A stretch of DNA of 64,000 nucleotides from the NCBI RefSeq assembly GCF_000313755.1, contig NZ_AMZB01000127.1:1-64000 (forward strand). The letters run 5' to 3'. Positions 49,536 through 58,214 of the stretch are shown in pieces (position 1 is the first letter of the stretch; each line of letters opens with the position of its first letter). Source of the stretch: Pseudomonas nitroreducens TX1 (GTDB taxonomy: Bacteria > Pseudomonadota > Gammaproteobacteria > Pseudomonadales > Pseudomonadaceae). Under the pieces are notes generated by a model. That model had not been told where the DNA came from and searched no databases. It worked only from the letters and a program-made list of their open reading frames with translations. The translations under genes were made by a program, and so were the position numbers.

Positions 49536-49585
49536 GTGCGATATCCTGATTTTTGTGTTGCTAAAATTTTACGCAGGATAAACGC

Positions 49586-49634
49586 CGACTTCCCGTGCAG
49601 CCAATAGCCACACGGGAAAAAACGCCGGAAGTCG
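49586..49634. repeat. Nested inverted repeats in the leader of the PauB-like gene
   Basis: CGACTTCC at 49586-49593 pairs with GGAAGTCG at 49627-49634. TTCCCGTG at 49590-49597 also pairs with CACGGGAA at 49611-49618, so two structures compete for the same bases. A similar AACGCCG precedes each outer arm. The site lies between dadR and the oxidase start. Confidence 0.6.
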
Positions 49635-49682
49635 TAAACAGATCTGTTGAGATCCGCGAACGGCGCGGAATCAGCCCGCTTT

Positions 49683-50171
49683 TCAGTCAGGTATGGGCAG
49701 CGTGAGGCTTTCCTTCACCTCTTCCATCACGATGTAGCTCTTGGATTCGCGCACGTGGGGCAGCTTGAGCAGGATGTCGCCCAGCAGCTTGCGGTAGGAG
49801 GCCATCTCGGAGATGCGCGCCTTCACCAGGTAATCGAAGTGGCCCGACACCAGGTGACACTCCAGCACGTGGGGCAGCTTGAGCACCGAGCGACGGAAAT
49901 CCTCGAAGGTATCGCCGGACTTGTAGTCCAGGCTGATCTCGACGAACACCAGCAGGCTGGCCTTGAGGTACTGCGGGTTCAGCCGGGCGTTGTAGCCCAT
50001 GATGATTCCCTCGCGCTCCAGCCGGCGCACGCGCTCGGTGCACGGCGTGGTGGAGAGGCCCACGCGCTCGCCCAGTTCGGTGAAGGAGATGCGACCTTCC
50101 TCCTGCAGGATGCGCAGGATGTTGCGGTCGATCTTGTCCAGTTCGCGGCGGCTTTGATGCTGGGTTCTCAT
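49683..50171 (-). CDS. dadR: Lrp/AsnC-family regulator DadR
   Basis: The start at 50171 (MRTQHQSRRE) gives 162 aa with GGGAGG upstream; the long frame beyond is not used. An N-terminal HTH (ISFTELGERVGLSTTPCTERVRRLE at about 28-52) and a C-terminal RAM ligand domain are present. The P. aeruginosa homolog activates dadA and dadX in response to alanine. Here dadA is 3.7 kb away on the other strand, separated by ydbH-ynbE-ydbL, so DadR acts in trans on the dadA promoter. Confidence 0.92.
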   Translation of the reverse strand: MRTQHQSRRELDKIDRNILRILQEEGRISFTELGERVGLSTTPCTERVRRLEREGIIMGYNARLNPQYLKASLLVFVEISLDYKSGDTFEDFRRSVLKLPHVLECHLVSGHFDYLVKARISEMASYRKLLGDILLKLPHVRESKSYIVMEEVKESLTLPIPD

Positions 50172-50343
50172 GGGAGGGACTCTGAAGTCGAGCAAAGAGC
50201 TTTGGGGGAATGTCGGCAATATAGTCGGTTGTGCAGGGAATATCACTGGCAACCCTTGAACTTCCCGCGCCGGACGGCCAGCCTGTAGGCCAACGTAACG
50301 CCGTTTTCGGCCGATGCCGGTCGTTCTTCGCAGAGGCTTTCGC

Positions 50344-52908
50344 ATGTCGCTTCCCCGCCTGCGCACCCTTCTCCTGCTGCTGTTGCTGCTCCTGGCACTG
50401 GCGGTCGGCGCGGTGTGGCTGGCGGTTCCGCGCCTGCTGGCGCATGCCGGGGTGAGCATCGAGCACTGGCAGGGCCTGGGCATTTCCGGCCAGGGCCTGA
50501 CGCTGCAACGCCTGGCCCTGCAACGGCAGACGCCGGACGGCGCGCGTCTGGCGATACAGCTGCAGGACCTGCGCGTCGGCTGGCCCGAGCATGAAGACGG
50601 ACGCTGGCGCCTGAAAGAGCTGGCGGCCGGCATGATCGACGTGCGCCAGTGGCCGGGGCAGGGCGCGCCGGAGGATGACGCCGCGCTACCGGATATCGCC
50701 CAGCTCAACCGCTGGCTGGCGCTGCTGCCCGGCCGGCTGGCGCTGGAGCATGTCGTCGTCGAATTGCCCTGCGCCCGCGAACAACGCTGCAGCCTCAACG
50801 GCAGCGCCCACTGGCAGCAGATCCAGGGCGGCGCCGCCGCGCTGGGCGGTGAGCTGCGCCAGGGCGGGCAGCAATTGGCATTCAACGGCCTGCTGCAACC
50901 GGGCGACGGCCAGTGGCGCCTGCAACTGGACAGCTACCTGGACAACGAACAACTGCTGTCCCTCGACTCCAGCTGGACGCCCGCCAGCCGCCAGCTCAGC
51001 GGCGGTCTCTACAGCCCCGCGGTGCCGCCGGTGCAGGCGGTGCGCAACTGGCTCGGCGCATGGCTGCCGACGCCGAACCTGCCGTTGCCGATCCCCGAGG
51101 CCGGGCGCCTTCGCCTGAGCTGGGACACCCACCTGGCCGGCAACGCCGCCTGGCCGGACTGGCCGGGCCTGCGCGACGGCCAGGGGAGCATCGATCTCGC
51201 CCTGCAACTGCCGCAGCCCTGGCCCCTGCCGGGCGCGGGCAATCTGCAGGGCGACTTGCGGCTGATCGCCAGCGCGGCCGCCAACGGCTGGCGTCCGACG
51301 GTGGTGAGCGGGGATTTGCGCCTGTCCGATCTCTACGGCGACTGGCTGCAGGCGCTGCCGGTCGGCCTGCGCCCGGCGCGCCTGACCCTGCGCCTGGAGC
51401 CCGGCGTGGACGACGAGGCCGGCAGCGTGCGCGCCGACCTTCGCGCCGAGGGCGCCGCCGACCTGCGCCTGCGTTCTCGCGTGGCGCTGCTGGAGGCGAC
51501 CCCGCTGGCACTGCAACTGAGCGATTCGCGGCTGGAGGGGAAGGTCCCGCACCTGGAGCTGGCCGGCCTGCGCGGCGACAACAGTCGCGTCGACCTGGGC
51601 TTCGACGGTCGGATCGATCAGCAGTCGGCGAGTTTCAACGTGGCCGATGGCGCCCACGTTCAAGTCGGCACGCTGGCCGGTCCGCCATCGCTCAAGGCCA
51701 GCAGACTGGCCGCCTCGCTGGGCAAAGGCACGCTGAATCTCGGGTGGGGCACTGACACGCCGGCCACCCTGCAACTGGATGCCCCGTTGAAACTGGCCGT
51801 GGGCGAGTTGCGCCAGCCCCACGTCAAGCCGCTGTCCTGGAATGCCGTGGGTACGCTCGTGGCCAGTCTCGACGCCCAGCAGTTCCAGGGGCGCCTGCTG
51901 AACAGCGGCGGCCTGAATGCCGAGGTCGGTCTCAGCCACTCGGCAAAGCAGGGCACTGTCCTGAGTGCGCGCCATCCCGAATTCTTCCTGCGCACCGGCA
52001 ACCCGCTGGAAAAGTCCCTCGGCGACTGGCCCGGCCTGCTCAGCCTGAACAACGGCAAGGCCAGCTTCGACCTGAACTGGCGCCTGCCGCCGGGCGCGGC
52101 GCCGCAGAGCCTCGAGCTGAACCTGCGTGGCAGCGGACTGGAGGGCGTCTATGACCGCAGTGAGGTCCATGGCCTCGACCTGCAGGCGAACGTCGCCCTG
52201 AAGGGCGCGCAGATTCAGGTGCAACTGCCGCAGGTGAAGGTCGCCTCGCTCAACCCCGGCGTGACCCTGGGGCCGTTGACTGTGCAGGGCAGCTACACGG
52301 CATCGCTGGCGGCGCCGTTGGCCGGGCGGGTCGACTGGCGACAGGCCGAGCTGGGCCTGTTCAACGGCCGCGCCTGGCTGCCGGCGGGTGCTGTGGATCT
52401 TTCCACGCGTGGCCAGGGTCTGACCCTGCGGCTGGAAGGGCTGGCGCTGGAGGCGATTCTCGCGGCCTACCCGGCTGAAGGGCTGTACGGCACCGGCATC
52501 CTCGATGGCAACCTGCCGCTGGCGTTGAACCAGGGCAAGCTGGTGATCCACGGCGGCGAGGTCGCCGCGCGGGAGCCGGGCGTGCTGCAGTTCCGCTCGG
52601 AGAAGATCCAGTCACTGGGCAAGAGCAATCCGGCCATGCAACTGGTAGCCACCGCCATCGACGACTTCCGCTACGACAAGCTGAGCAGCCGCGTGGATTA
52701 TGATGATTCCGGCACGCTGCTCCTCGCCCTGAGCCTGAGCGGGCGCAATCCCGCGCTGGAGCAGGGGCGGCCGATCAACCTCAACGTCAACCTGGAGGAG
52801 AACGTGCCCAAGCTGCTCACCAGCCTGCAACTGAGCGACCGGGTCAGCGACACCATCCGCAAGCGCGTGCAGGACCGCCTGCGCAACGACCCGGCCGCCG
52901 CGCCATGA
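50344..52908 (+). CDS. ydbH: YdbH-family (AsmA-like) intermembrane lipid transport protein
   Basis: The 854-aa protein starts at 50344 (MSLPRLRTLL) with an N-terminal membrane anchor (LLLLLLLLLALAVGAVWLAV at 8-27) and then almost all beta-rich, periplasmic sequence with repeated GxLxGxL-type strands, typical of AsmA-like bridge proteins. In E. coli YdbH acts with YhdP and TamB in phospholipid movement to the outer membrane, with YnbE completing the bridge. The next two genes are ynbE and ydbL, the conserved trio. Confidence 0.9.
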   Translation: MSLPRLRTLLLLLLLLLALAVGAVWLAVPRLLAHAGVSIEHWQGLGISGQGLTLQRLALQRQTPDGARLAIQLQDLRVGWPEHEDGRWRLKELAAGMIDVRQWPGQGAPEDDAALPDIAQLNRWLALLPGRLALEHVVVELPCAREQRCSLNGSAHWQQIQGGAAALGGELRQGGQQLAFNGLLQPGDGQWRLQLDSYLDNEQLLSLDSSWTPASRQLSGGLYSPAVPPVQAVRNWLGAWLPTPNLPLPIPEAGRLRLSWDTHLAGNAAWPDWPGLRDGQGSIDLALQLPQPWPLPGAGNLQGDLRLIASAAANGWRPTVVSGDLRLSDLYGDWLQALPVGLRPARLTLRLEPGVDDEAGSVRADLRAEGAADLRLRSRVALLEATPLALQLSDSRLEGKVPHLELAGLRGDNSRVDLGFDGRIDQQSASFNVADGAHVQVGTLAGPPSLKASRLAASLGKGTLNLGWGTDTPATLQLDAPLKLAVGELRQPHVKPLSWNAVGTLVASLDAQQFQGRLLNSGGLNAEVGLSHSAKQGTVLSARHPEFFLRTGNPLEKSLGDWPGLLSLNNGKASFDLNWRLPPGAAPQSLELNLRGSGLEGVYDRSEVHGLDLQANVALKGAQIQVQLPQVKVASLNPGVTLGPLTVQGSYTASLAAPLAGRVDWRQAELGLFNGRAWLPAGAVDLSTRGQGLTLRLEGLALEAILAAYPAEGLYGTGILDGNLPLALNQGKLVIHGGEVAAREPGVLQFRSEKIQSLGKSNPAMQLVATAIDDFRYDKLSSRVDYDDSGTLLLALSLSGRNPALEQGRPINLNVNLEENVPKLLTSLQLSDRVSDTIRKRVQDRLRNDPAAAP

Positions 52909-52925
52909 CCGCAAGGAGAACCCCG

Positions 52926-53117
52926 ATGCGCCTCCGCGCCTTACTTCCTTTCCTGCTCCTGGCGGGCCTCGCCCAGGGCTGCACGCCCACCGTGCAACTC
53001 GCCGCGCCCAAGGAGCCGATCAACATCAACCTCAACGTGAAGATCGAGCACGAGATCTACATCAAGGTCGACAAGGCGCTCGACGGCATCATTAACGAGA
53101 ACAGCGGCCTGTTCTGA
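52926..53117 (+). CDS. ynbE: YnbE-family outer-membrane lipoprotein
   Basis: The start at 52926 is set by AAGGAG 9-14 bp upstream, giving 63 aa; a start at 52905 overlapping the ydbH stop (ATGA) is also possible. The lipobox is LAQGC (C19). The mature part is PTVQLAAPKEPININLNVKIEHEIYIKVD, the typical YnbE motif that extends the YdbH beta-bridge. Confidence 0.93.
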   Translation: MRLRALLPFLLLAGLAQGCTPTVQLAAPKEPININLNVKIEHEIYIKVDKALDGIINENSGLF

Positions 53118-53131
53118 GAAGGAGCCTTTTC

Positions 53132-53476
53132 ATGAAATTGCACCGCAAACTGGGCGTCGCATTGCTTGCCCTCAGCCTGAGCCTGCCGGTCATGGCGATG
53201 AGCCTGGAGCAGGCCATGTCCGCCCTGGGTGGCGCCAAGTCCCAGGGCCTGGTGGGCGAGCAGGCCGACGGCTACCTGGGCGTCGTGAAGAACGGCGGTG
53301 ACGCCGCCGAAGTTGCCGCGCAGATCAATGCCGCGCGCCGCGCGGAATACCAGAAGGTCGCCAGCCAGAGTGGCGCCACCCTCAAGGACGTGGAATCCCT
53401 GGCCGGCAAGAAGGCCATCGAGCGGACGCCGTCCGGGCAGTACGTGCAGGTCAACGGCCAGTGGGTGCGCAAGTAA
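53132..53476 (+). CDS. ydbL: YdbL-family periplasmic protein (DUF1318)
   Basis: A 114-aa exported protein with a signal peptide ending near 23 (LPVMA-MSLEQ). The DUF1318 core is GLVGEQADGYLGVVKNGG and INAARRAEYQKVA. It is thought to act as a chaperone for YdbH-YnbE assembly in E. coli. It starts 14 bp after ynbE and completes the operon. Confidence 0.92.
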   Translation: MKLHRKLGVALLALSLSLPVMAMSLEQAMSALGGAKSQGLVGEQADGYLGVVKNGGDAAEVAAQINAARRAEYQKVASQSGATLKDVESLAGKKAIERTPSGQYVQVNGQWVRK

Positions 53477-53837
53477 GCACGCCAAGCGGATTTCCCTGCT
53501 CGCCGCCGCTGCCCGCGGCGAGTCCGGGGTGCTGCGGCGGAAGCAGGTAATTCCCGTCGGAAAATGCTCCGGCGCGAGAAGTTCTGGGTAATCCCGTTCT
53601 GTTCGCTATTTCCTCTGGTTCTGGTGAAATTTTCGCCAGATCCTCGACCAACCGGTCTCGGGTGAAAATGCGCTGATCCTGGTGGATGTCCCTCCGTGAA
53701 AGCGACTTTCGCCAGGATTTTTCGTCAAAACACACATCGCAATCAGTGAATATCGCTGAGCCTGACTTCCTATACTGCGCGCATCTACGTTCAGAATAAG
53801 AAACGTCCGCGCCCCTGGCGCGACGTAGGAGGCAAAG
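53477..53837. other. Regulatory region upstream of dadA
   Basis: This 361-bp gap has no gene. It has AT-rich segments, three GTGAAA repeats (53624, 53662, 53696), two imperfect dyads ending in TTTCGCCAG and a -10-like TATACT at 53771-53776 without a good -35, as expected for an activator-dependent promoter. Confidence 0.6.
53621..53715. promoter_or_regulatory. Candidate DadR operator array before dadA
   Basis: Dyad 1: CTGGTGAAA-T-TTTCGCCAG at 53621-53639. Dyad 2: GTGAAAG-CGA-CTTTCGC at 53696-53712, extended by CAG. A third half-site GGTGAAA is at 53661-53667. The spacing of 34-38 bp and position 55-150 bp before the -10 suit a multi-site Lrp-type activator. Confidence 0.5.
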
Positions 53838-55133
53838 ATGCGTGTTCTGGTGCTCGGCAGCGGTGTGATCGGTACCGCCAGTGCTTACTATCTCGCCCGT
53901 GCCGGCTTCGAAGTGGTCGTCGTCGACCGCCAGCCCGGCCCGGCCCTGGAAACCAGCTTCGCCAACGCCGGCCAGGTCTCGCCTGGCTACGCCTCGCCCT
54001 GGGCCGCCCCGGGCATCCCGCTCAAGGCCATGAAATGGCTGATGCAGACCCACGCCCCCCTGGCCATCAAGCTGACCGGCGATCCCAGCCAATACAGCTG
54101 GATGTGGCAGATGCTGCGCAACTGCAACGCCAAGAGCTATGCGGTGAACAAGGAGCGCATGGTGCGCCTGTCCGAGTACAGCCGCGACTGCCTCGACGAA
54201 CTGCGCGCCGAGACCGGCATCACCTACGAAGGCCGCTCCCTGGGCACCACCCAGCTGTTCCGCACCCAGGCCCAGCTGGACTCCGCCGCCAAGGACATTG
54301 CCGTCCTGGAAAGCACCGGCGTTCCCTATGAAGTGCTGGACCGCGCCGGCATCGCCCGTGTCGAGCCGGCCCTGGCCAAGGTCGCCGACAAGCTGGTCGG
54401 CGCCCTGCGCCTGCCCAACGACCAGACCGGCGACTGCCAGATGTTCACCACCAAGCTGGCCGAAATGGCCAAGGCCCTGGGCGTGGAATTCCGCTTCGGC
54501 CAAGACATCCAGCGCCTGGACTTCGCAGGCGACCGCATCAACGGCGTCTGGGTCGATGGCCAGCTGGTCACCGCTGACCGCTACGTACTGGCGCTGGGCA
54601 GCTACTCGCCGCAGATGCTCAAGCCGCTGGGCATCGACGCCCCCGTCTACCCGCTCAAGGGCTACTCGCTGACCGTGCCGATCACCAACCCGGACATGGC
54701 GCCGACCTCGACCATCCTCGACGAGACCTACAAGGTTGCGATCACCCGGTTCGACCAGCGCATCCGCGTTGGCGGCATGGCGGAAATCGCCGGCTTCGAC
54801 CTGTCGCTGAACCCGCGTCGCCGCGCCACCCTGGAAATGATCACCACCGACCTCTACCCGGACGGCGGCGACGTCAGCCAGGCGGAGTTCTGGACCGGCC
54901 TGCGCCCGGCCACCCCGGACGGCACCCCGATCGTCGGTGGCACCCGCTTCCGCAACCTGTTCCTCAACACCGGCCACGGCACCCTGGGCTGGACCATGGC
55001 GTGCGGCTCGGGCCGCTACCTGGCCGACCTGATGGCCAAGAAGCGTCCGCAGATCAGCACCGAAGGCCTGGACATCTCCCGCTACGGTTCCACCTCGGAG
55101 GCTCAGAATGGCCATCCAGCGCCTGCACACTAA
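53838..55133 (+). CDS. dadA: D-amino acid dehydrogenase small subunit
   Basis: DadA oxidises D-alanine and other D-amino acids to 2-oxoacids, passing electrons to the respiratory chain. The 431-aa flavoprotein begins [19 protein letters not shown], an N-terminal FAD-binding fold; the end motif [14 protein letters not shown] near 385 binds FAD too. AGGAGG is 8 bp before the start at 53838. Its last 26 bases overlap the RidA gene. It is the first gene of the dadA-ridA-dadX run. Confidence 0.97.
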   Translation: MRVLVLGSGVIGTASAYYLARAGFEVVVVDRQPGPALETSFANAGQVSPGYASPWAAPGIPLKAMKWLMQTHAPLAIKLTGDPSQYSWMWQMLRNCNAKSYAVNKERMVRLSEYSRDCLDELRAETGITYEGRSLGTTQLFRTQAQLDSAAKDIAVLESTGVPYEVLDRAGIARVEPALAKVADKLVGALRLPNDQTGDCQMFTTKLAEMAKALGVEFRFGQDIQRLDFAGDRINGVWVDGQLVTADRYVLALGSYSPQMLKPLGIDAPVYPLKGYSLTVPITNPDMAPTSTILDETYKVAITRFDQRIRVGGMAEIAGFDLSLNPRRRATLEMITTDLYPDGGDVSQAEFWTGLRPATPDGTPIVGGTRFRNLFLNTGHGTLGWTMACGSGRYLADLMAKKRPQISTEGLDISRYGSTSEAQNGHPAPAH

Positions 55134-55461
55134 TCAGCGCATGAGCCAGGTCGTCGTCCACAACGGCACGGTGTACCTCGCCGGCCAGGTGGCGGACGAC
55201 CTCACCGCCAACGTCGAGCAACAGACCCGTGAAGTCCTCGCCAGCGTCGAGCGCCTGCTCGACGAGGCTGGCACCGACAAGTCGCGAATCCTCTCGGCAA
55301 CCATCTACCTCAAGGACGTCGCCGCCGACTTCGCCGGCATGAACGGCGTCTGGGACCAGTGGGTCCCGCAGGGTTGCGCCCCGGCACGCGCCACCGTCCA
55401 GGCGGCGCTGTGCTACCCGGAGATCCTCGTCGAGGTCTCCGTCGTCGCCGCACTGCCCTGA
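55108..55461 (+). CDS. RidA-family deaminase coupled to dadA
   Basis: A 117-aa RidA/YjgF protein. The substrate arginine is in CAPARATVQ near 92. It overlaps dadA by 26 bp in another frame, so translation is likely coupled. RidA proteins hydrolyse 2-iminopropanoate, the direct product of D-alanine oxidation, to pyruvate. This gives a simple reason for the pairing (inference). It differs from the canonical RidA at 25935. Confidence 0.92.
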   Translation: MAIQRLHTNQRMSQVVVHNGTVYLAGQVADDLTANVEQQTREVLASVERLLDEAGTDKSRILSATIYLKDVAADFAGMNGVWDQWVPQGCAPARATVQAALCYPEILVEVSVVAALP

Positions 55462-55474
55462 TCGTTTTGCGTGG

Positions 55475-55499
55475 CCCGGCCGGAGCGCCGGGTTTTTTT
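55475..55499 (+). terminator. Intrinsic terminator inside the dad run
   Basis: CCCGGC, loop CGGAGC, GCCGGG followed by seven T. It lies between the ridA-like gene and dadX, 44 bp before dadX, and would lower dadX expression relative to dadA. Confidence 0.8.
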
Positions 55500-55543
55500 C
55501 GTCCGTATTTTTTGTTCCACACAGACCATAAGAGAGCTTCGCC

Positions 55544-56623
55544 ATGCGTCCCGCCCGTGCCCTGATCGACCTCGCCGCCCTGCGCCACAACTACCGCCTG
55601 GCCCGTGAAGTCTCCGGCGCCCGAGCGCTGGCGGTGGTCAAGGCCGACGCCTACGGCCATGGCGCGGTGGTCTGCGCCCGCGCACTGGAAGGTGAGGCCG
55701 ACGGTTTCGCCGTGGCCTGTATCGAGGAAGCACTGGAACTGCGCGAAGCCGGTATCCGCGCACCGATCCTGCTGCTCGAAGGCTTCTTCGAGGCCAGCGA
55801 ACTGGAACTGATCGTCGCCCATGACTTCTGGTGCGTGGTGCACTCGGCCTGGCAGCTGGAAGCCATCGAGCGCGCGCGTCCGAGCAAGCCGCTGACCGTC
55901 TGGCTGAAGATGGACTCGGGCATGCACCGCGTCGGCTTCTTCCCGCAGGACTACGCCGCCGCGCTGGCGCGCCTGAAGGCGCTGCCCCACGTGGCCAAGG
56001 TCGTGCTGATGAGCCACTTCTCCCGTGCTGACGAGCTGGACTGCGCGCGCACCGGGGAGCAGGTCGCCGCCTTCCAGGCCGTGCGCGAAGCCGCAGGCCA
56101 GGGCCATGAGATCAGCCTGCGCAACTCTCCCGGCATCCTCGGCTGGTCCGACGTGCCCAGCGACTGGGTACGCCCCGGCATCATGCTCTACGGCGCCACC
56201 CCCTTCGAACAGGCGCACCCGCTGGCCGACCAACTGCGCCCGGTGATGACCCTGGAGTCCCAGGTCATCAGCCTCCGCGAACTGCCGGCCGGCGAGCCAG
56301 TGGGTTACGGCGCGCGCTTCGTCGCCGACCGCCCGGTGCGCGTCGGCGTGGTCGCCATGGGTTACGCCGACGGCTATCCGCGCCACGCACCGGATGGCAC
56401 GCCGGTGTTCATCGACGGCAAGCCCAGCCGCATCATCGGTCGCGTTTCCATGGACATGCTCACGGTGGACCTGACCGACCTGCCGGCTGCCGGCCTGGGC
56501 AGCCGCGTCGAGCTCTGGGGCCCGAACGTGCCGGCCAGCGACCTCGCCGCCCGCTGCGGCAGCATCCCCTACCAGCTGTTCTGCAACCTCAAGCGCGTCC
56601 CGCGGGTCTATAACGGCGAATGA
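55544..56623 (+). CDS. dadX: Catabolic alanine racemase
   Basis: DadX converts L-alanine to D-alanine for DadA. The 359-aa PLP enzyme has the cofactor lysine K33 in [10 protein letters not shown], the GMHRVGF segment near 127, and the second catalytic tyrosine in GYGARF near 253. It lies after an internal terminator, so read-through or a separate promoter is needed. Confidence 0.96.
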   Translation: MRPARALIDLAALRHNYRLAREVSGARALAVVKADAYGHGAVVCARALEGEADGFAVACIEEALELREAGIRAPILLLEGFFEASELELIVAHDFWCVVHSAWQLEAIERARPSKPLTVWLKMDSGMHRVGFFPQDYAAALARLKALPHVAKVVLMSHFSRADELDCARTGEQVAAFQAVREAAGQGHEISLRNSPGILGWSDVPSDWVRPGIMLYGATPFEQAHPLADQLRPVMTLESQVISLRELPAGEPVGYGARFVADRPVRVGVVAMGYADGYPRHAPDGTPVFIDGKPSRIIGRVSMDMLTVDLTDLPAAGLGSRVELWGPNVPASDLAARCGSIPYQLFCNLKRVPRVYNGE

Positions 56624-56926
56624 CGGATACCGCCCGTAAAGTTTGCGCAGGATCGACGGGCGATCTGTTGTAAATACTGAACGGTGTTGCCATGATACGT
56701 GGCACTTGGAACCCGCTCGGCTCAAGCCGTTGCGGGTTCTGCCTTTCAGAGCCTGTTTTTGATCTCGCGAGCTAGAGCAGAACAAGGCGAAAGTGGCTGA
56801 GAGAGCGGAATTTACGTCAGTAAATGAGCATCCCGAAGGCGCTTTCAACGCAGTGATGCCGACGCGCAGCAGATCAAAGACAGGTTCTTGAGCCTGCCTG
56901 ATACAAAAATAAGGAGGACCCCACCC
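56624..56926. other. Intergenic region between dadX and pauR
   Basis: 303 bp without a gene; most is occupied by a palindromic repeat element (56748-56889). GTTGCGGGTTCTG near 56729 and CGACGGGCGATC near 56653 were inspected but show no clear site. Confidence 0.5.
56748..56889. repeat. Imperfect palindromic element upstream of pauR (element A relative)
   Basis: Arms AGAGCCTGTTTTTGATCT at 56748-56765 and AGATCAAAGACAGGTTCT at 56871-56888 pair at 16 of 18 bases. The centre has a small perfect hairpin (TTTAC-GTCA-GTAAA at 56810-56823). The arm-proximal GCGAGCTAGAGCAG is the reverse complement of the 45221-45245 flank (CTCTAGCTCGC). It ends 22 bp before the pauR ribosome site. Confidence 0.75.
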
Positions 56927-57475
56927 TTGGACGTCGGTGCTCGTCTGCAAGCCATCCGTAAAGTCAAAGGTTTGTCCCAGCGCGAACTCGCCAAGCGGGC
57001 GGGTGTGACCAACAGCACAATCTCGATGATCGAGAAAAACAGCGTCAGCCCCTCCATCAGCTCGCTGAAGAAAGTGCTGGGTGGTATTCCGATGTCCCTC
57101 GTGGAGTTCTTCTCCCTGGACCTGGAACAGAGCAGCAACACTCCGGTGGTCTACAAGGCAGACGAACTCAGCGACCTGTCCAGCGGCTCGATCATCATGA
57201 AGCTGATCGGCAAGGATTACCCCAGCCGTGCCATCACCCTGCTCGACGAGACCTACCCGCCGGGCTCCGATACCGGTGACGACATGTACGCCCACGAAGG
57301 GGAAGAAACCGGCGTGCTGGTCGAAGGTCGCCTGGAGCTGACCGTCGGCGACGAGACCTACGTCCTCGAGTGTGGCGACAGCTATTATTTCGACAGCACC
57401 AAGCCGCACCGCTTCCGCAATCCGTTCGAAGCCCCGGCGCGGCTGATCAGCGCGACCACACCGGCAAATTTTTGA
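56927..57475 (+). CDS. pauR: Transcriptional regulator PauR (XRE HTH plus cupin)
   Basis: PauR represses polyamine (putrescine, cadaverine) catabolism genes. The start is TTG at 56927, fixed by AAGGAGG at 56911-56917, giving 182 aa. The HTH is at about 5-60 (LSQRELAKRAGVTNSTISMIEKNSVSPSI) and a C-terminal cupin at about 110-180 (HEGEETGVLVEGRLELTVGD, GDSYYFDSTKPHRFRN). It matches PA5301 and is physically near dadX and the PauB-like and PauC genes. The palindrome element immediately upstream is unusual. Confidence 0.92.
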   Translation: MDVGARLQAIRKVKGLSQRELAKRAGVTNSTISMIEKNSVSPSISSLKKVLGGIPMSLVEFFSLDLEQSSNTPVVYKADELSDLSSGSIIMKLIGKDYPSRAITLLDETYPPGSDTGDDMYAHEGEETGVLVEGRLELTVGDETYVLECGDSYYFDSTKPHRFRNPFEAPARLISATTPANF

Positions 57476-57647
57476 ACAGCCGGTAGGACCGGCCAGATCA
57501 GCTGCGACCTAATGCCGCAAACGCCGGCCAGGTGGCGCAATTGTTTCGAGCTTCCCGGCTTTGCCGTTATACTTGCGCCCGCTCGCGCGGCCCGAGACTG
57601 TGACTGCACCGCGACCGGGCGTGATAAGCCACGATGAGGGTGAAAGG

Positions 57648-58076
57648 GTGAACCTGATTAGAAAAATCCTGGCAGCCCAAGCTGCCGTACTGGCCCTGTG
57701 GGCAGTGAGCGTTCAGGCCGCGACCAACGATGACGCCATTGCCAAGCGTCTCGAACCTGTCGGCAAAGTCTGCGTCCAGGGCAAGGAATGCGAAGGCGTT
57801 GGCGCCGTTGCTTCCGCTGGCGGTGGCGGTGCCCCGCGTTCGGGCGAAGAGATTGTCGGCAAGGTCTGCACCAACTGCCACGGCAGCGGCCTGCTGGGCG
57901 CGCCGAAAGTCGGCGACAAGGCTGACTGGGGCAAGCGTGCGAAAGAGCAGGGCGGTATCGACGGCCTGCTGGCCAAGGCCATCTCGGGTATCAACGCCAT
58001 GCCGCCCAAGGGCACCTGCGCTGATTGCTCCGATGACGAGCTGAAAGCTGCGATTCATCACATGTCCGGCCTGTAA
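57648..58076 (+). CDS. cycB: Cytochrome c5-family monoheme protein
   Basis: The start is GTG at 57648 (MNLIRKILAA) with GAGGGTGAAAGG upstream, giving 142 aa. A signal peptide ends near 24 (VQA-ATND). The heme motif CTNCH is at 74-78, an axial methionine is in NAMPPKG near 124, and a second Cys pair TCADC near 129 forms the c5-type disulfide. It is a periplasmic electron carrier. PAO1 has it (PA5300) next to pauR. A good terminator follows. Confidence 0.92.
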   Translation: MNLIRKILAAQAAVLALWAVSVQAATNDDAIAKRLEPVGKVCVQGKECEGVGAVASAGGGGAPRSGEEIVGKVCTNCHGSGLLGAPKVGDKADWGKRAKEQGGIDGLLAKAISGINAMPPKGTCADCSDDELKAAIHHMSGL

Positions 58077-58094
58077 CAGCCGAACTGTGCGAAT

Positions 58095-58117
58095 AAGCCG
58101 CCCAAGGGCGGCTTTTT
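58095..58117 (+). terminator. Terminator after cycB
   Basis: AAGCCGCCC, loop AA, GGGCGGCTTTTT: canonical. Confidence 0.9.
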
Positions 58118-58214
58118 CATGCCTGCGATTTGTCACCGGGTGAGTCGCGGGAGCAACTTTTGCGTAAAGCCGGTCCAAACTCCTGTCGTCGAACTGACCC
58201 AGGAGGGAAGCCCG

